The notes under the pieces: model-generated
What the model was told of the DNA's origin: nothing
Seen by the model: only the letters and a program-made list of their open reading frames with translations
Database searches by the model: none
Translations under genes and position numbers: made by a program
Origin: Anaspis maculata
Lineage: Eukaryota; Arthropoda; Insecta; Coleoptera; Scraptiidae
DNA: 64,000 bases
Direction: 5' to 3'
Assembly: GCA_949128115.1 (NCBI GenBank)
Contig: OX421965.1
Span: 34,033,681 to 34,097,680 of the forward strand
Shown: positions 1-11,024 of the stretch, in pieces
Numbering within the stretch: position 1 is the stretch's first letter
Layout of the letters: the number at the start of each line of letters is the position of its first letter

Positions 1-1410
1 GTACCGTTATTTGAAACACGATTCTGCCTAGTTCGGGTCCCAAGACTATGATCTAACCATTTTAACCACCATGCTTAAATGCAGGAGATGAAATATAGGT
101 ACACTCACCATAAATGTTTCCAATTTCCCAGTTATGACATGACTAAGTTAGAAACCAGAAAGTGATTCGGATTACTACTTTGAAGAAAAAAGAAAGCTCA
201 AAAATATGAAAAAACAATTGGGTGCAGGTATATTTCTACGTTACATTTTCAAATTTGACGCAATCGGATGCAAATTCTTGATTAATAATTAGCAACTATT
301 GACCCGTGGGTCCTATCGAAGTGGAGTTTTTGTTGAAATAAAGTTCAAATTCATGTCTGAATATAGCTTTGGATATGTATTCGTGTATTCTCATAAAAAC
401 AGATTATTGTCCGCATGTTATAACTAAGTCCAGTTCAAAATCCAGCCACTCAATCGGCGACGCCGCGCTACACTGAATTGTTTTTGTTGTAATTGTTTAT
501 CATTATTGCGGCAAAAATTTTATTTGGTTCAAGTATTAAGGCTACCCATTGGAGTTTGGATAGTGTCTTGTCTAGAACTCGATCCTGTTTTGAAATAAAG
601 ATTCTGAGCGCCAACAAGCAACGAATAATCTTTTGTCGCCAAGTCAAATAGCTTTGGGGTCATTTTCAAAAATTCGTATTTATTGGCCCGTTACGTGGGT
701 CGTACCGATGGGGGTTCTTGCTGAAAAAAGTTCAAATTTACCTCTTGATATAACCGCATTTAATATGTTTAATATATTTTCATAAAAACTGATACTTGTC
801 CGCATGTCATAACTTTTCAAGTCCAGCCAGTTTGTGAAGTTCAGCCGTTCATTGGCGACGTCTTACTACACTGAGGTGTTATGGTAATAATTATTGGACC
901 TGTCTAGTTAATTCGGCAATATATTTTTCTTGGTCTGGGTCTCAGGGCCGTAAGCTACCCATTGGAGTCAAAATGTTGGCAGAAATCTTTCCATCTAGGA
1001 CTAGGTGCTGTAGGGGACAGCACACGAACATGAAAACACTCAGACACACAGACGGACAAAGCGGGGCATTAGCGCCTACCCGTTCGAAGAAGTGCGATAA
1101 AAACTTTCTAAATTAACTGAACCTTTTAAAACTTCGCAGAATCTTCTTGCAAGAATCTTGGTTTTCATGGATCTCCAATGACCACCTCCACATGATCAGC
1201 GCATCCGCAGTAGAAAGCTATTTTATGAAAATATGGAAAACATGTTTTTCAAGGACGGTTTTCTGGGTTAAACCCAACAGAAGCGACTGCCTATCAAATA
1301 TCACAACTTGTGTTGAGCCCACTGTCCACGTACCACTTTGAGTGTTTCATGAACCGAAGCACTCTTGACTATGATCCCGATACGGATTTTACGCACCAAA
1401 AACAAGCAAA
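1..1410. repeat. Degenerate tandem repeat, unit about 380 bp; no gene
   Basis: Two related segments, about 290-565 and 672-985, follow each other in direct orientation at about 382-bp spacing. Both carry, in the same order, a block with GTGGGTCNTA-CGA, AAAGTTCAAATT, TTCTCATAAAAAC or TTTTCATAAAAAC, TTGTCCGCATGT, a TTGGCGACG or TCGGCGACG block, a TACACTGA block, and a final CTACCCATTGGAGT. Bases 1-70 and 560-620 look like further decayed pieces of the same unit. Nothing coding is visible. It could be a partial satellite or a TE interior; its left end lies outside the window. Confidence 0.6.
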
Positions 1411-1423
1411 TTTAGATAATTTC

Positions 1424-1429
1424 TTTATT
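1424..1429 (-). terminator. Poly(A) signal of the His-rich secreted protein gene
   Basis: AATAAA on the minus strand, about 140 nt downstream of the TAA stop at 1570-1572. It is the first canonical hexamer after the stop, so the mature 3' UTR would be roughly 150-170 nt. The cleavage site itself is inferred. Confidence 0.6.
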
Positions 1430-1569
1430 TTTTCGTAACACGAAACTGCAACAAAATAATCAACATTAACAAGGCTGTAACGGATGAACTGTTTCGAGGA
1501 ACCGCTGGAAGAACACACGGCCAGCGGTCAACCACCGGAACATCTCTTTGGTACGTTTCTGTCGTGACT

Positions 1570-2340
1570 TTAGCCGTGCTTGCCGCCGCTGCTGAAGCCG
1601 TACTCCTTGCCGCCGGAATGGCCTCCCTTCTTTCCGTAGTCGGAGTGGTGGGCGTGATGGCTTTCGTGCCCGCCGTGTCCCTTGAAGCCCTTGTGGTCGT
1701 CGTGGTAGTGGCCCTTGTCGGAGTGTCCCTTCTTGCCGTAGTGATCGGCGTGGTGGCCGCTCTTGTGGCTGCCGCCCTTCTTGTGATGGCCCGACTTGCC
1801 CCCGTGGTGTCCGTGGAACGATCCGTGCTTGGCGTGGTGTCCGCCCTTGTGGTAGTCGTCGTAGAACTTGTGGTGCTTGTGGTAGTCGTCTTTGTGCGAC
1901 TTGTGATGGTACCCGGTGGTCTTCTGTCCCTTTTTGTGTCCCTTCTTCTCGCCGAACTTGCCGCCCTTGTGGCTCTTGCCGCCGGCGTGGTGTTCGCTGT
2001 GGTGGCCGCCCTCTTCGTGGTGGCCCTTGTGGTGTCCGCCTTTCTCGCCGTGGTGTCCGGCTTTGTGCTCCTTGCCGTGCTTGCCGTGACCGCCCTTGTC
2101 GTGGTGGTGCTTGGAGTGGTATCCTTTGTCGCCCTTGCCGCCGTGGCTGGCGTGGTGGTCGCTGTGGTGCGAAGAACCGCCGCCCTCTTCGTGGCTGCTC
2201 GAGTGCCCGTGGCCGCTGGCCGCGGCCTCCAAGTCCAAACTCACTAACTCCGATGAAACTTCATCGTCCTCTTTTATCACCCTGGCCGAGCTGTAGGCTG
2301 CGACCAGGCAGACACCCAGACACAAAACTAGAAGTCGCAT
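1570..2340 (-). CDS. Secreted His/Gly/Lys-rich repetitive protein (256 aa)
   Basis: A single-exon ORF of 256 codons ending in TAA. The ATG at 2340 is chosen because the protein then opens with a good signal peptide (MRLLVLCLGVCLVAAYSSA, cleavage near residue 17-19) and because it lies 33 nt below a well-placed initiator. A short acidic segment follows (about residues 20-42, containing KEDDEVSSE). The rest, about 210 residues, is low complexity, almost only His, Gly, Lys, Ser, Asp and Tyr, in loose repeats such as GGHHxxHH, KSGHH and HHADHYGKKG. No catalytic domain is visible. The composition resembles insect cuticular or salivary histidine-rich secreted proteins; metal binding through His and cross-linking through Tyr are inferences. 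The reverse frame is also open for 227 codons because of codon bias (GGC/CAC/AAG), but that translation is a valine/leucine-rich shadow. It is the only clear host gene in the window. A function cannot be assigned from sequence alone. Confidence 0.85.
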   Translation of the reverse strand: MRLLVLCLGVCLVAAYSSARVIKEDDEVSSELVSLDLEAAASGHGHSSSHEEGGGSSHHSDHHASHGGKGDKGYHSKHHHDKGGHGKHGKEHKAGHHGEKGGHHKGHHEEGGHHSEHHAGGKSHKGGKFGEKKGHKKGQKTTGYHHKSHKDDYHKHHKFYDDYHKGGHHAKHGSFHGHHGGKSGHHKKGGSHKSGHHADHYGKKGHSDKGHYHDDHKGFKGHGGHESHHAHHSDYGKKGGHSGGKEYGFSSGGKHG

Positions 2341-2370
2341 GTTACTCCTTGGATGAGATGCAATGCTTGC

Positions 2371-2377
2371 ACTGGGG
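2371..2377 (-). promoter_or_regulatory. Initiator (predicted transcription start) of the His-rich gene
   Basis: CCCCAGT on the minus strand, close to the arthropod TCAGT initiator. The A at 2373 lies 31 nt downstream of the first base of the TATA box, the canonical spacing. It predicts a 33-nt 5' UTR. Confidence 0.55.
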
Positions 2378-2396
2378 ATTATGGTGCGCCTCAAAG

Positions 2397-2404
2397 TATT
2401 TATA
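2397..2404 (-). promoter_or_regulatory. TATA box of the His-rich gene
   Basis: TATAAATA on the minus strand, 57 nt upstream of the start codon and about 31 nt upstream of the predicted initiator. A strong TATA box with a very short leader is typical of highly expressed, tissue-restricted insect genes for secreted structural proteins; that expression pattern is inferred. Confidence 0.7.
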
Positions 2405-3446
2405 CTGCGGCTCTTTCCTCACCTCTTCGGTTTCGCGTTTTCCGCAACATTAGCTGCGACAACACAGTTTTTTTTTTGCGGGATTCGGTGTAATATCGTT
2501 TTTGCCGCGGTTCGATTCAGATTTGATTTCGTCTTTATGTAATGGCGTGCTTTCTCCGGCACTGTTCTTATTGTATTATTGGTATTGCATTTTGATGGTT
2601 GATTGCTCCCGATGGTGTAACGGAGTGCTGAATGTTTCCAATATTGAGTATCTGTCGGCCAGAGAAGTGGGTCGATGGCCAAAAAACTGTGCTCGACTTT
2701 TGGTTTTTGTAGTAGGTTAGGATGTGTGCAGGTGCACATAAATGGATGCATGTTTGCCTGGGTTTAGTAAAAGTGATACGTGATTGGGTTAGGTCTAGAC
2801 CATTCAAGGTCCAATGACGATAATGGCTTGTACAGGTTTTCGATTAACCGCAGGTCTTCTTGTGGATATAGGTAGGTAGCTACCACTCGTATGCCTGATC
2901 AAGCATTATTGGATTAGGGTTGTAGGGTTGGTTGTTTCGTAAATCTAATTCAATATGATGAACATATTGTGAAACCGATTTTGTTCCCAAAAATAATGTC
3001 TAAATAGTCTTGTGGTCAAGTACTAAGTATAAATATCTATTTTAAGGTAATAAGTTACTCTGCTTGTGTATATTGTAAATTTTGCATGTTTTGAATTATT
3101 GGAATAACATAGTATGGAACATTGACGGCGAGAATACGTCGATAGTCGTGATGGGCACTATAATATTCGGAAACAGGCAGTAAAATAGGTATTTTATTGT
3201 AAAATTTGTATTGCTGAATATAAAACTTATTACTTCAAAAGTTTGAATGGTCAATAGCTTGATGATTATATTTACTTACGCCAATTAAAATCAGCTACCT
3301 ATTATGCATTCAAATTTTATTTGCAATGCAGCAGAGCCTGGAATTTTGTTTTTATCAGTGTCAATGTTGAAATTCTTTCAATCTATCAAGCTGATAAAAA
3401 GCAATGTTGTCTTCCCCCTTGCCGTTTAATTTTTGTGCTCTAACTC
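2405..3446. other. Intergenic, no gene seen
   Basis: Presumed upstream region of the His-rich gene. AT-rich, with only short chance ORFs. A T/A-rich tract lies around 2469-2477. No repeat or element was recognised. Confidence 0.5.
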
Positions 3447-3462
3447 GTGCTCACATCAGAGG

Positions 3463-3680
3463 GTATATCCTGTTCACTTTTTATTTTCAGTAGAATGACT
3501 TTTTGGAGCAAAAATAAAGTGACAAGCTGGAGCGCTGGGAGGATATGGCTGACGGCCGCTGATAGTTTCGATCCAAAACTTTGCAGGTGCCATCAGCGGT
3601 AGCCGTAGCCCCCCATCTTGTCACTTTATTTTTGATACAAAAAGTTATTCTACTGAAAATAAAAAGTTTACGGGATATAG
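3463..3680. mobile_element. Small foldback/MITE (arms about 61-64 bp)
   Basis: Left arm 3463-3526 (GGTATATCC to GTGACAAG) is the near-perfect reverse complement of right arm 3617-3680 (CTTGTCAC to GATATAG). The shared core includes ACTTTTTATTTTCAGTAGAAT. The 90-bp interior has no ORF. GTGCTCAC occurs directly outside both ends (3447-3454 and 3681-3688) and may be an 8-bp target duplication, although 8 unpaired bases lie inside the left copy. Confidence 0.7.
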
Positions 3681-3862
3681 GTGCTCACTGTGTTTGATTG
3701 AAGAAAGCCTGATGTTCCTGACAGTTTCTGATGTTGAAGCAGTTACACAGTTGGTGTAAGATGGATTTTGATCTCTGGGTGTGGTTGAAGGAAGATTGGA
3801 ATAACATGAGAAAATCTTTTTGAAGATCACGAGATGTGAGAGCTATTATTCTGCCTACACAC

Positions 3863-3906
3863 ATTTTGTACACAGTACTGTGTGTACACAGTACTGTGTA
3901 CAAAAT
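3863..3906. repeat. Perfect 20-bp palindrome with 4-nt spacer
   Basis: ATTTTGTACACAGTACTGTG at 3863-3882 is exactly the reverse complement of 3887-3906, with spacer TGTA. Each arm holds the smaller palindrome CACAGTACTGTG, so the block is a double dyad. It could form a cruciform or be a protein-binding dyad. Confidence 0.85.
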
Positions 3907-6782
3907 ACTTTGTTTCCATCAGTACTTTTTGGCTAGCTACTTGCAGTGCTCAGTAAAGCTAGCAGCGAAATGGAAAAATCAATGAAGATGAAAACGGAGC
4001 GAGGAGCTAACTGATGGACGTCCGTTCCAGACAAGATGGCTGAAAATAAACTGAAAGCTGAAGCTGGAGAAGCTTGTTCATGTTGTGAACTCAAGTTATT
4101 GACAGTCCCTACCTATTTCCACAAATTTCCGGAGCTACTTACACGCAGTTTAATCAGTGCATGATGCCATTGGATTATAATTATTGAAAAAAAAAACAGA
4201 TGTCAATTGATAACATTGATATCTGAACAACTGGTCACAATTTTGGCGAATACGCAAAATTATTCCATAAATTTTGCACGGAAAGCCACTCTCACCGCGT
4301 AAAACCAAAGTCGTTTTATTTCATTGGGGTTGAATCGCATATTATTATTATTTAACAAATACCCATAATATTTTATTTCGCTTCTGTATGCATAAATTTA
4401 GGTTCATTTCACTGCCACCATCAAACACTAATCTTTTATAATGTATTTTGCGGCATCGGCGCTAATGTAAAATAATTCAATGATTAAATTGATAAAGCTC
4501 GATAAATTATGATTGTGTTTTCATTATTTTATGCGATGACTGAAATTATTGCATGCGCGGGTGATTTCTAGAATCCACATTTATAACTTGGAAATGTGTG
4601 AAAATAAGCCCTCGTTTTAAATTTTATGTTGGCGTAAAGTATCTACCCTGGCAATAAAGTACTGCGACATCACTGATGCCGTTTGTGAATTTCAGGCATT
4701 TGCTCTTTGAATGTTCCCACTTATGATGATCAACTACACGTCGAACACAGACTAGCAAGTTGATGTATAGTTCAACGCCGGCGAATCTTGAAAGCTGAGA
4801 AGTTTGTGATCAAAATTAAAATACATACCACTTGCTTTTTAAAGGCCTGTTTATGGATTGGGCAAGCCGTAACCATAACGTAACGTAAGCGACTACACTA
4901 ATAACTATCTCACCAGGTAGGGGGAGGAGCCAACGTTGGATACTCACGATAGTAATTGACCAATTATCTCACGTTTACGGTATTCTTAGAGGGCCGGTTC
5001 AGAGATTTTCGCTTCGTGTCGCTTTCTGGACCTCGTCTGATTCACATTCTTACCAAGTGCACATCAAAGATAACGCATTATCTCTCAATAAACCCGGTGT
5101 CTGCGGTGATTCTGATAGTATTTATATCTGCCAAACAAGCCGTAAGTTTGTTTAGAACTTTAAAGAGCATGAGCGTTGCATCAGACAACGTTTAATAGGG
5201 TGATTGCATGTAAAAGGTGTTTTGACCTAGGGACTTTCAGTTTGTCTATACTGGTAATGGAAAACGTCAAATCGTCGGTCAATCACGCAATTTTTGACAG
5301 GCGACATCTGACATTTTGTTAACCTGACATCACCTACGCTAACGTCGCTAACAATAATCCCATTATTCATCCATCACTGCGTTGGCTGTTACTCACTGAA
5401 ATTGCCTGCCATTTTTTTTGTTCCCCAGTGCGTCTCACGCTCAGGAGAAGAAAGGATCTGTCAGACAGGTGCAGTTGTCATCATACCAACCGAACCAAAG
5501 CAAAATCCCTCAGCGACTGTCACGTTCCTGACGGTCAACAAGTGAACCAAATTCGCAATCGCCCTATTATTCCCTCCTGTGGCAAGTGGCACAGCTTCTT
5601 CATTGGCAGACCATATCGCACTGAGCAACCATACATTTTCCATGTTTCCCGACACAAAAGTTTCACATTTGTGTGGGAAATGTAGACCATTAGATAATTT
5701 AGAAGCGCTAAAAATTTAGAAAGCCATTAAGAACGAGAAAATCCGTTACTTGAACGAGAATAAAGAATTCTCCTTTGATAATTTTTATGAATCATTCAGT
5801 TTTGGATAGTATTTTTCGTCCATAGGATGTTTTGTGACCCCGTTTTTATTTCAAGTTGAGATTTTGAATTACAACACGTATTGGATAAAACGAGCTCTTC
5901 TGAGGGATTTTGGTTTGTATAATGAAGTACAATGATGTATTTATATTGTTATTGACTATACGAATTTCGCCTTGAAGAATTTCTCTCGATAATGAGAAAT
6001 TCGAGGCTCTCGAAACCGGCCGGGTTTATCAGTAAAAGTTATTGCGTGGGGAGACAGAATTTTCTTTAAATATACAATCAACCCGTTGTCATTTCATGAC
6101 ACCCACCCGAAATTCCCAAAACTCCAGCCACTTTAGCATGAGTACGCACGCTTGTTGAAATTCCTGTTTTCATAGGAAGGCAGATTGTGCTCCAAAGACA
6201 TGGTCTGCTTTTGATCTTTGTTATTAGGGCTTCTGCAAAATCATCCTCGACTTCCATGTTTGAATGACGTATTTTTTTCAATTTTTAATGAGTCCCACCG
6301 GCAAACGACGCTCCGCGGACCTTTCCAGTTGCGTCTAACTTATAAATCCGGATTAAGAGAGAAACACAGTTCGTGCGTAAGAGCTTCACATTATTATAAC
6401 ACACAGCTTAATCAAGCTGCTTTAGCAACGGCGCCGGATTTGAACTGAGCACGCCGCTTGGTTACTTCATCGTTCCTGGAATATCGTCTCTACCTTGTCC
6501 ATGAAGATAATTGAGCAAGTTTCTTCGAAATCAAACTGACTCAACATCATGATTTCGCTACAAGCGGCTGGTGACAATATAAAGTTGATTCTTCAACCTG
6601 CCAAACTTATGTCTGTCCATTGAGATCGTTGGAAAGCTGAAGTCCGGTGAACCCATGAGAACTTCTCAGCAAACCCAACCGATTTTTGTGAAAACCCGGT
6701 ATTTTTGTAGAAGCGTTGTCGAAAGAAGCTAGAAGCCACGACTAACAAAGTGATAGAAATTGTCTCCAAGTGACTGTGCATT
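3907..6782. other. Intergenic, no gene seen
   Basis: About 2.9 kb with only short ORFs in all frames and none with protein-like composition. No inverted or tandem repeat was recognised, apart from the 10-bp target duplication at 6773-6782 belonging to the next element. Confidence 0.45.
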
Positions 6783-7945
6783 AGTGTGGTCAAAAAAAAA
6801 TTGTTTTTCTATTTTTGATCGGGCCACCCTCCACTTTTGTCACACATACCCATAGTGATTTCCTGGTGAAATTTCAATTCTCTACCATGACAGGAAAAGG
6901 ATGCTCATCAACCCTCTAATTTTGAAAATTCTTGATTTATCCGTAAAAGTCTGTGGCATTCAGATTTACCAAAAACACGAAGGAATATGTCAGTAATAAT
7001 CTATTTAGCACAATTTGTGAATTATATAAAAGAAAAATCAGATGAGAGTGAAATATTGATCGTTGAACCAATAGTGACACCTACCAAAAAAGCGGAAATG
7101 TTTCGCGTATGACTTGTTGATGTTGAAGTTGAATGTCACAAAGTAAGGCCCAGTGTTTTCATCTCTGGTTAACTTTAACCAAAAGGTCAATGTCATAATT
7201 GTCATATCAACATTGCTGGAACATTGGTATCTTTGGCAATTAACATCAAGTTGACCCTCTGGATATATCTATCCTGGGACGGAAATACTGAGTCTAAAAA
7301 TAATTTTGCAATCCTAAGGACTGCGGAAACCTCAAGATATTTTACCTTTGGAAAAACATTAAACATGTTACTGATTCTGAATATCAGTGTCTACTTCCTA
7401 AGACATTTTTTCATAATATGGATCAACATCCATGATTACCTTCAAGGCAAAGACTGAGTTAGGTATAAATTTACGGGTGGTGAAGGATACTGCTGAAAGG
7501 GGTGTCCAATTGTTCGAGAAATACAACTAACTACTGACCAATGACAAGAATGAAAAGATGGTTTTGTTGCATATGGTAGACCAATTGGAAAATGGTGCCT
7601 ATTTGGACGACCAAAAATGTTCCATCAACGTAGTCTAAAGCAAAATCATACCATGTTAGTTGAACATTATAATTCCGCTTCATTTCAATTTTTCTTTTAT
7701 ATAATTCTCCACATAGGTACACCAAATAAACAATTATTCATATATACTTCGTATTTTGTTGAATCTGGATGCTACAACTCCTACGGATAAATCTGGAATA
7801 TTCAAATTTTGAGGGTTGATGAGCACCCCCTTCCTGCCATGTTAGAGAATTGAAATTTCACCAGGAAATCACTATGGGTATGTGTAACAAAAATGGAGGG
7901 TGGCCCCATCAAAAATTGAAAAATCAATTTTTTTTGGACCACACT
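6783..7945. mobile_element. Foldback DNA transposon, long TIRs, 10-bp target duplication
   Basis: The element begins AGTGTGGTC and ends GACCACACT. Its arms (about 6783-7065 and 7665-7945) are imperfect reverse complements over about 280 bp, sharing blocks such as ATCACTATGGGTATGTGT and GAGGGTTGATGAGCA. It is flanked by the exact direct repeat ACTGTGCATT at 6773-6782 and 7946-7955. Long terminal inverted repeats with a 9-10 bp duplication are what Mutator-like elements leave, but no transposase is present in the central 600 bp (the only ORF, 7224-7457, looks random). It is non-autonomous; superfamily assignment is inference. Confidence 0.8.
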
Positions 7946-7955
7946 ACTGTGCATT

Positions 7956-10900
7956 GACACTATCGACAACAAAAACCAAGCTGTTCTATGATGGATGGAT
8001 AATTGTCAGTGGTCAGGCGGTGGTCACCATTCAGTTTGCAAAAAGCCGTTTTTATTCTGAGACGTCTACTATTTATGTTCAAATGAATATTTTGGAGTGG
8101 CCCATTACTAATGCCCGGTTGCGAGAACGAGGAAGTTAGGCTTGCTGCGGAGCAAATGTATTTAGGTTGCAAGAACAGGGTATTAAACCCGGTTACCAAC
8201 CGGCTGTGGATGAGGTTACATGAAACCTGCGGTACATTTGAACTAATTGCGTCGTTTCATTCGTGGGTAGGTACCTAAAATCTCTGATTCGACGGTTTCT
8301 TTCGATTTTTTCAACTTCTCCGATTTTTATTCTTCTTCTGAAGAACAAGAAGTAGCAGGTGCAGTTAGTCGTGTCATTTGCCGATCAAAAAAACCTCCCT
8401 GTAGATAAAATGTAAATCGCGAGCTGTCAAAGAAGCGTCAGGAATTCCAAGGCTAATAGCATGCTTCATTTTCTCGGGTTTTGAACAATGATAGGCAAAT
8501 AATTGCAGCGAATTTAAGCATAAATCCATGCACAGGCGAAAGCAGGTGAATATGACAAACTGACTCGGTAGACGCTATTGTCGAACAACAATTCCAGGTG
8601 TTGGCGATTGGAGTCATCCACTGGAATAACGCTTGCTGGTGCCTCCACAAGCCCTGTACGGCGGAAACAAAGCAGTTGCTCACACTCACAACGCGGAGCC
8701 TCTTCTTGTACAGCGCAATTCACCCTCCAGGACTACAACAAACAAATTAACCCTAGGCCAAAATGTAAAGACAATTCAGAGCCGCCGCGAGATCACTTGA
8801 GCGCTTTGCTGACAACAATCTGTTGTGGGACAACTGGGACGGTGATCGTTGTGACGAAACTTGTACAATCCTGGACCGTCAGTGATGTTGTGTTGAGGTG
8901 ATATCTAGTGCCGGTTTAGTGGCACTGCACTGTAGCTTTCCTGCCTCGACAAGCTTATCTTCTTCCGTGTATCTTTTTTCACGCATAATCTCAGTTCAAC
9001 TTTCCATTTCCGAATCTCAACTTCTTGTTTGACACATGTCAGTCGTCCCTCTAGACACGTCAGTTTACGCCGCTGTTCACGCCTTCGAACCGTCTACCAT
9101 TTGTTACCGTGTTTGGCACCGAAGCTGATTTGCTCCGGAACAAATTTGGACTTTCTTGCAACCGGAGGTGAGTGTTGACCGCGTCATTCGGCAAAACCTT
9201 ATGAAGAGTGTACCACAATTAAAATACAGCTCGACTTTTGAAAGTTTTGTCCTGTCTGCTATTACGTACTGCTACTGCAGTAGGCATAATTTTTGTGATC
9301 GTGCCTCCGTATACCTACTGTGGCGTTCTCCCAGATCTTTAGCATACCGCTGTCGATCATTGCCACACGGCTGAGGGGGTCGGTCGCACCCTGCTAATGA
9401 GCCTCTGCAGTGTATGAAGAATAATTTCGTCGTGGGGGCGAGCGAACATCAGCCAAGGCGACAGTTGCTAAATGGCATCCATCGCCGGCGTCGAACTTTC
9501 CCTTGCCATCCCACGGCCCCCTTCCCCCGCCGGCGCCTTCTCTGATGCCCCCGCGCGCGGTGTTTTATATGGAAATGTTGTCATGACATGCTTCGTTAAA
9601 GTCGTAAAATAGCACCGCAGCGCCCAGCACACCAGGGTCGGACTGCATTAAAAGGGTAAAAGAATAATGTGGTTTGCATGCTAAAAGAGATTAATTAACC
9701 TTTTTAACGTTAGCAAAACAGCCGCCACTCTGCTGCGTCCTTTTTTTTTATTTACGGTAACTACACATCTCCAGATCCCAAATTAATGGCCGTAAGATCT
9801 GAAAGCGGGACGGGACAGAGGGGGCAGAACGGGGACCGACAGTACAAATTTTCCAATTAACGATAAAAAAAACAACCGTCCCTAAATAAGCGATTCTCGG
9901 CAACTCGCGCGCGCGCTGCCTATTTTTTTTTCCCAGCCGCCTCCCCGATGGTGTTCTCTCCTTTAGTCTGAGCTTTTGTTGGAAAATTGCGCGGCGGCGA
10001 AATTTAATTATCCGGCGAAAGAGTTCCTCGCGCAAAAAGCTGCTGCTGTTGGTGAAGAAAAGTTGACGTACAATTTACCCCGTACTGAGAGCTCGATCTA
10101 ATCGGAAACATTGGAAGCCTCCCGACAAACCGTCCTATCCCCTCCCCTTTCCTTGTCCATCCCCCAACCCTCGAGCAGGTTGCTCTATCTATCATGTACA
10201 AACTATGTTTAAAGATGGAGATGTCGATACTTGACAGAGAACTTACACCGGTAATTTTTGCCTCTCGACTAAAAATTTAATTAACTAAACAAGGTACACG
10301 TACCTATATTAGTAGATTAAGAGCATTTTGTTATGCAGAAACGGAATTTCCTATCATCGACGATGAAAAACGCCACTATTTTTTTGGTGCTGCTGGAGTT
10401 GTGAGGGAAAATGGATTCCAAGTTGTTTACAACTTCGTTAGAAAAACGGATGCTTTGTTTCTTTTTCGCGAAAAGAAGCCAAACCAAACCTGTGTACCTA
10501 CCTATATTCATAACACAGCACATTTTTCCTTTGTGCAGTCTGGAAAATCAACATGCGTAAAACTGTGTATCCCCACAGTGACAGCGGATCGCTCTTTTGT
10601 GGATAGTGTTGTTGATTTGTTGAAACCTAACCTCTTTTACCTACACCCACTTTCCACTACTTTGTTCCTTAATAGTTTTTTATTCTAGAGGTAGCTAAAC
10701 TTCCATGTCTTCCAATAACATAACAATTTAGTTTTTTCTCGAAAAAAGTCTAACAGCTCCGCTGTAGAATTCGGGCAGCTTTCGAAGAGTCTTCTGCCAA
10801 ATTTATGGGTTTGTGGCCAGGGCCGGATTAGGCCTCATTTGGGCCCTAGGCTATAACATTTTGAGGCCCCCCCACCGCACAAAGCGACAAAGCTACATTT

Positions 10901-11024
10901 TATTTTCGATATAATTGCTACTTTATTACCCATATCTTTTGAAAAAATTGTCATAAGACCAAGCTATTGATAGGAATCGTGCGTGCATTTACCGATCTAC
11001 CGATGAGCCGATGCAGTGCTGTCT
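7956..11024. other. Intergenic, GC/CpG-richer segment 9400-10170; no gene seen
   Basis: No coding region is supported. Bases 9420-9580 and 9890-10170 are richer in C, G and CpG than the surroundings (for example CGCGCGCGCGC near 9906), which could mark a promoter or first exon lying outside recognisable coding sequence. Bases 10818-10870 contain GGCCGGATTAGGCCTCATTTGG, resembling 55585-55630 (GTGCCGGATTTAGGAATGTGGAGGCC), so both are probably ends of a dispersed repeat. Confidence 0.4.

Noticed and set aside
1564..2247. Plus-strand ORF of 227 codons opposite the His-rich gene
   Set aside because: Its Val/Leu/Ala-only translation is the reverse complement of GGC/CAC/AAG codons; the minus strand has promoter, signal peptide and poly(A) signal.
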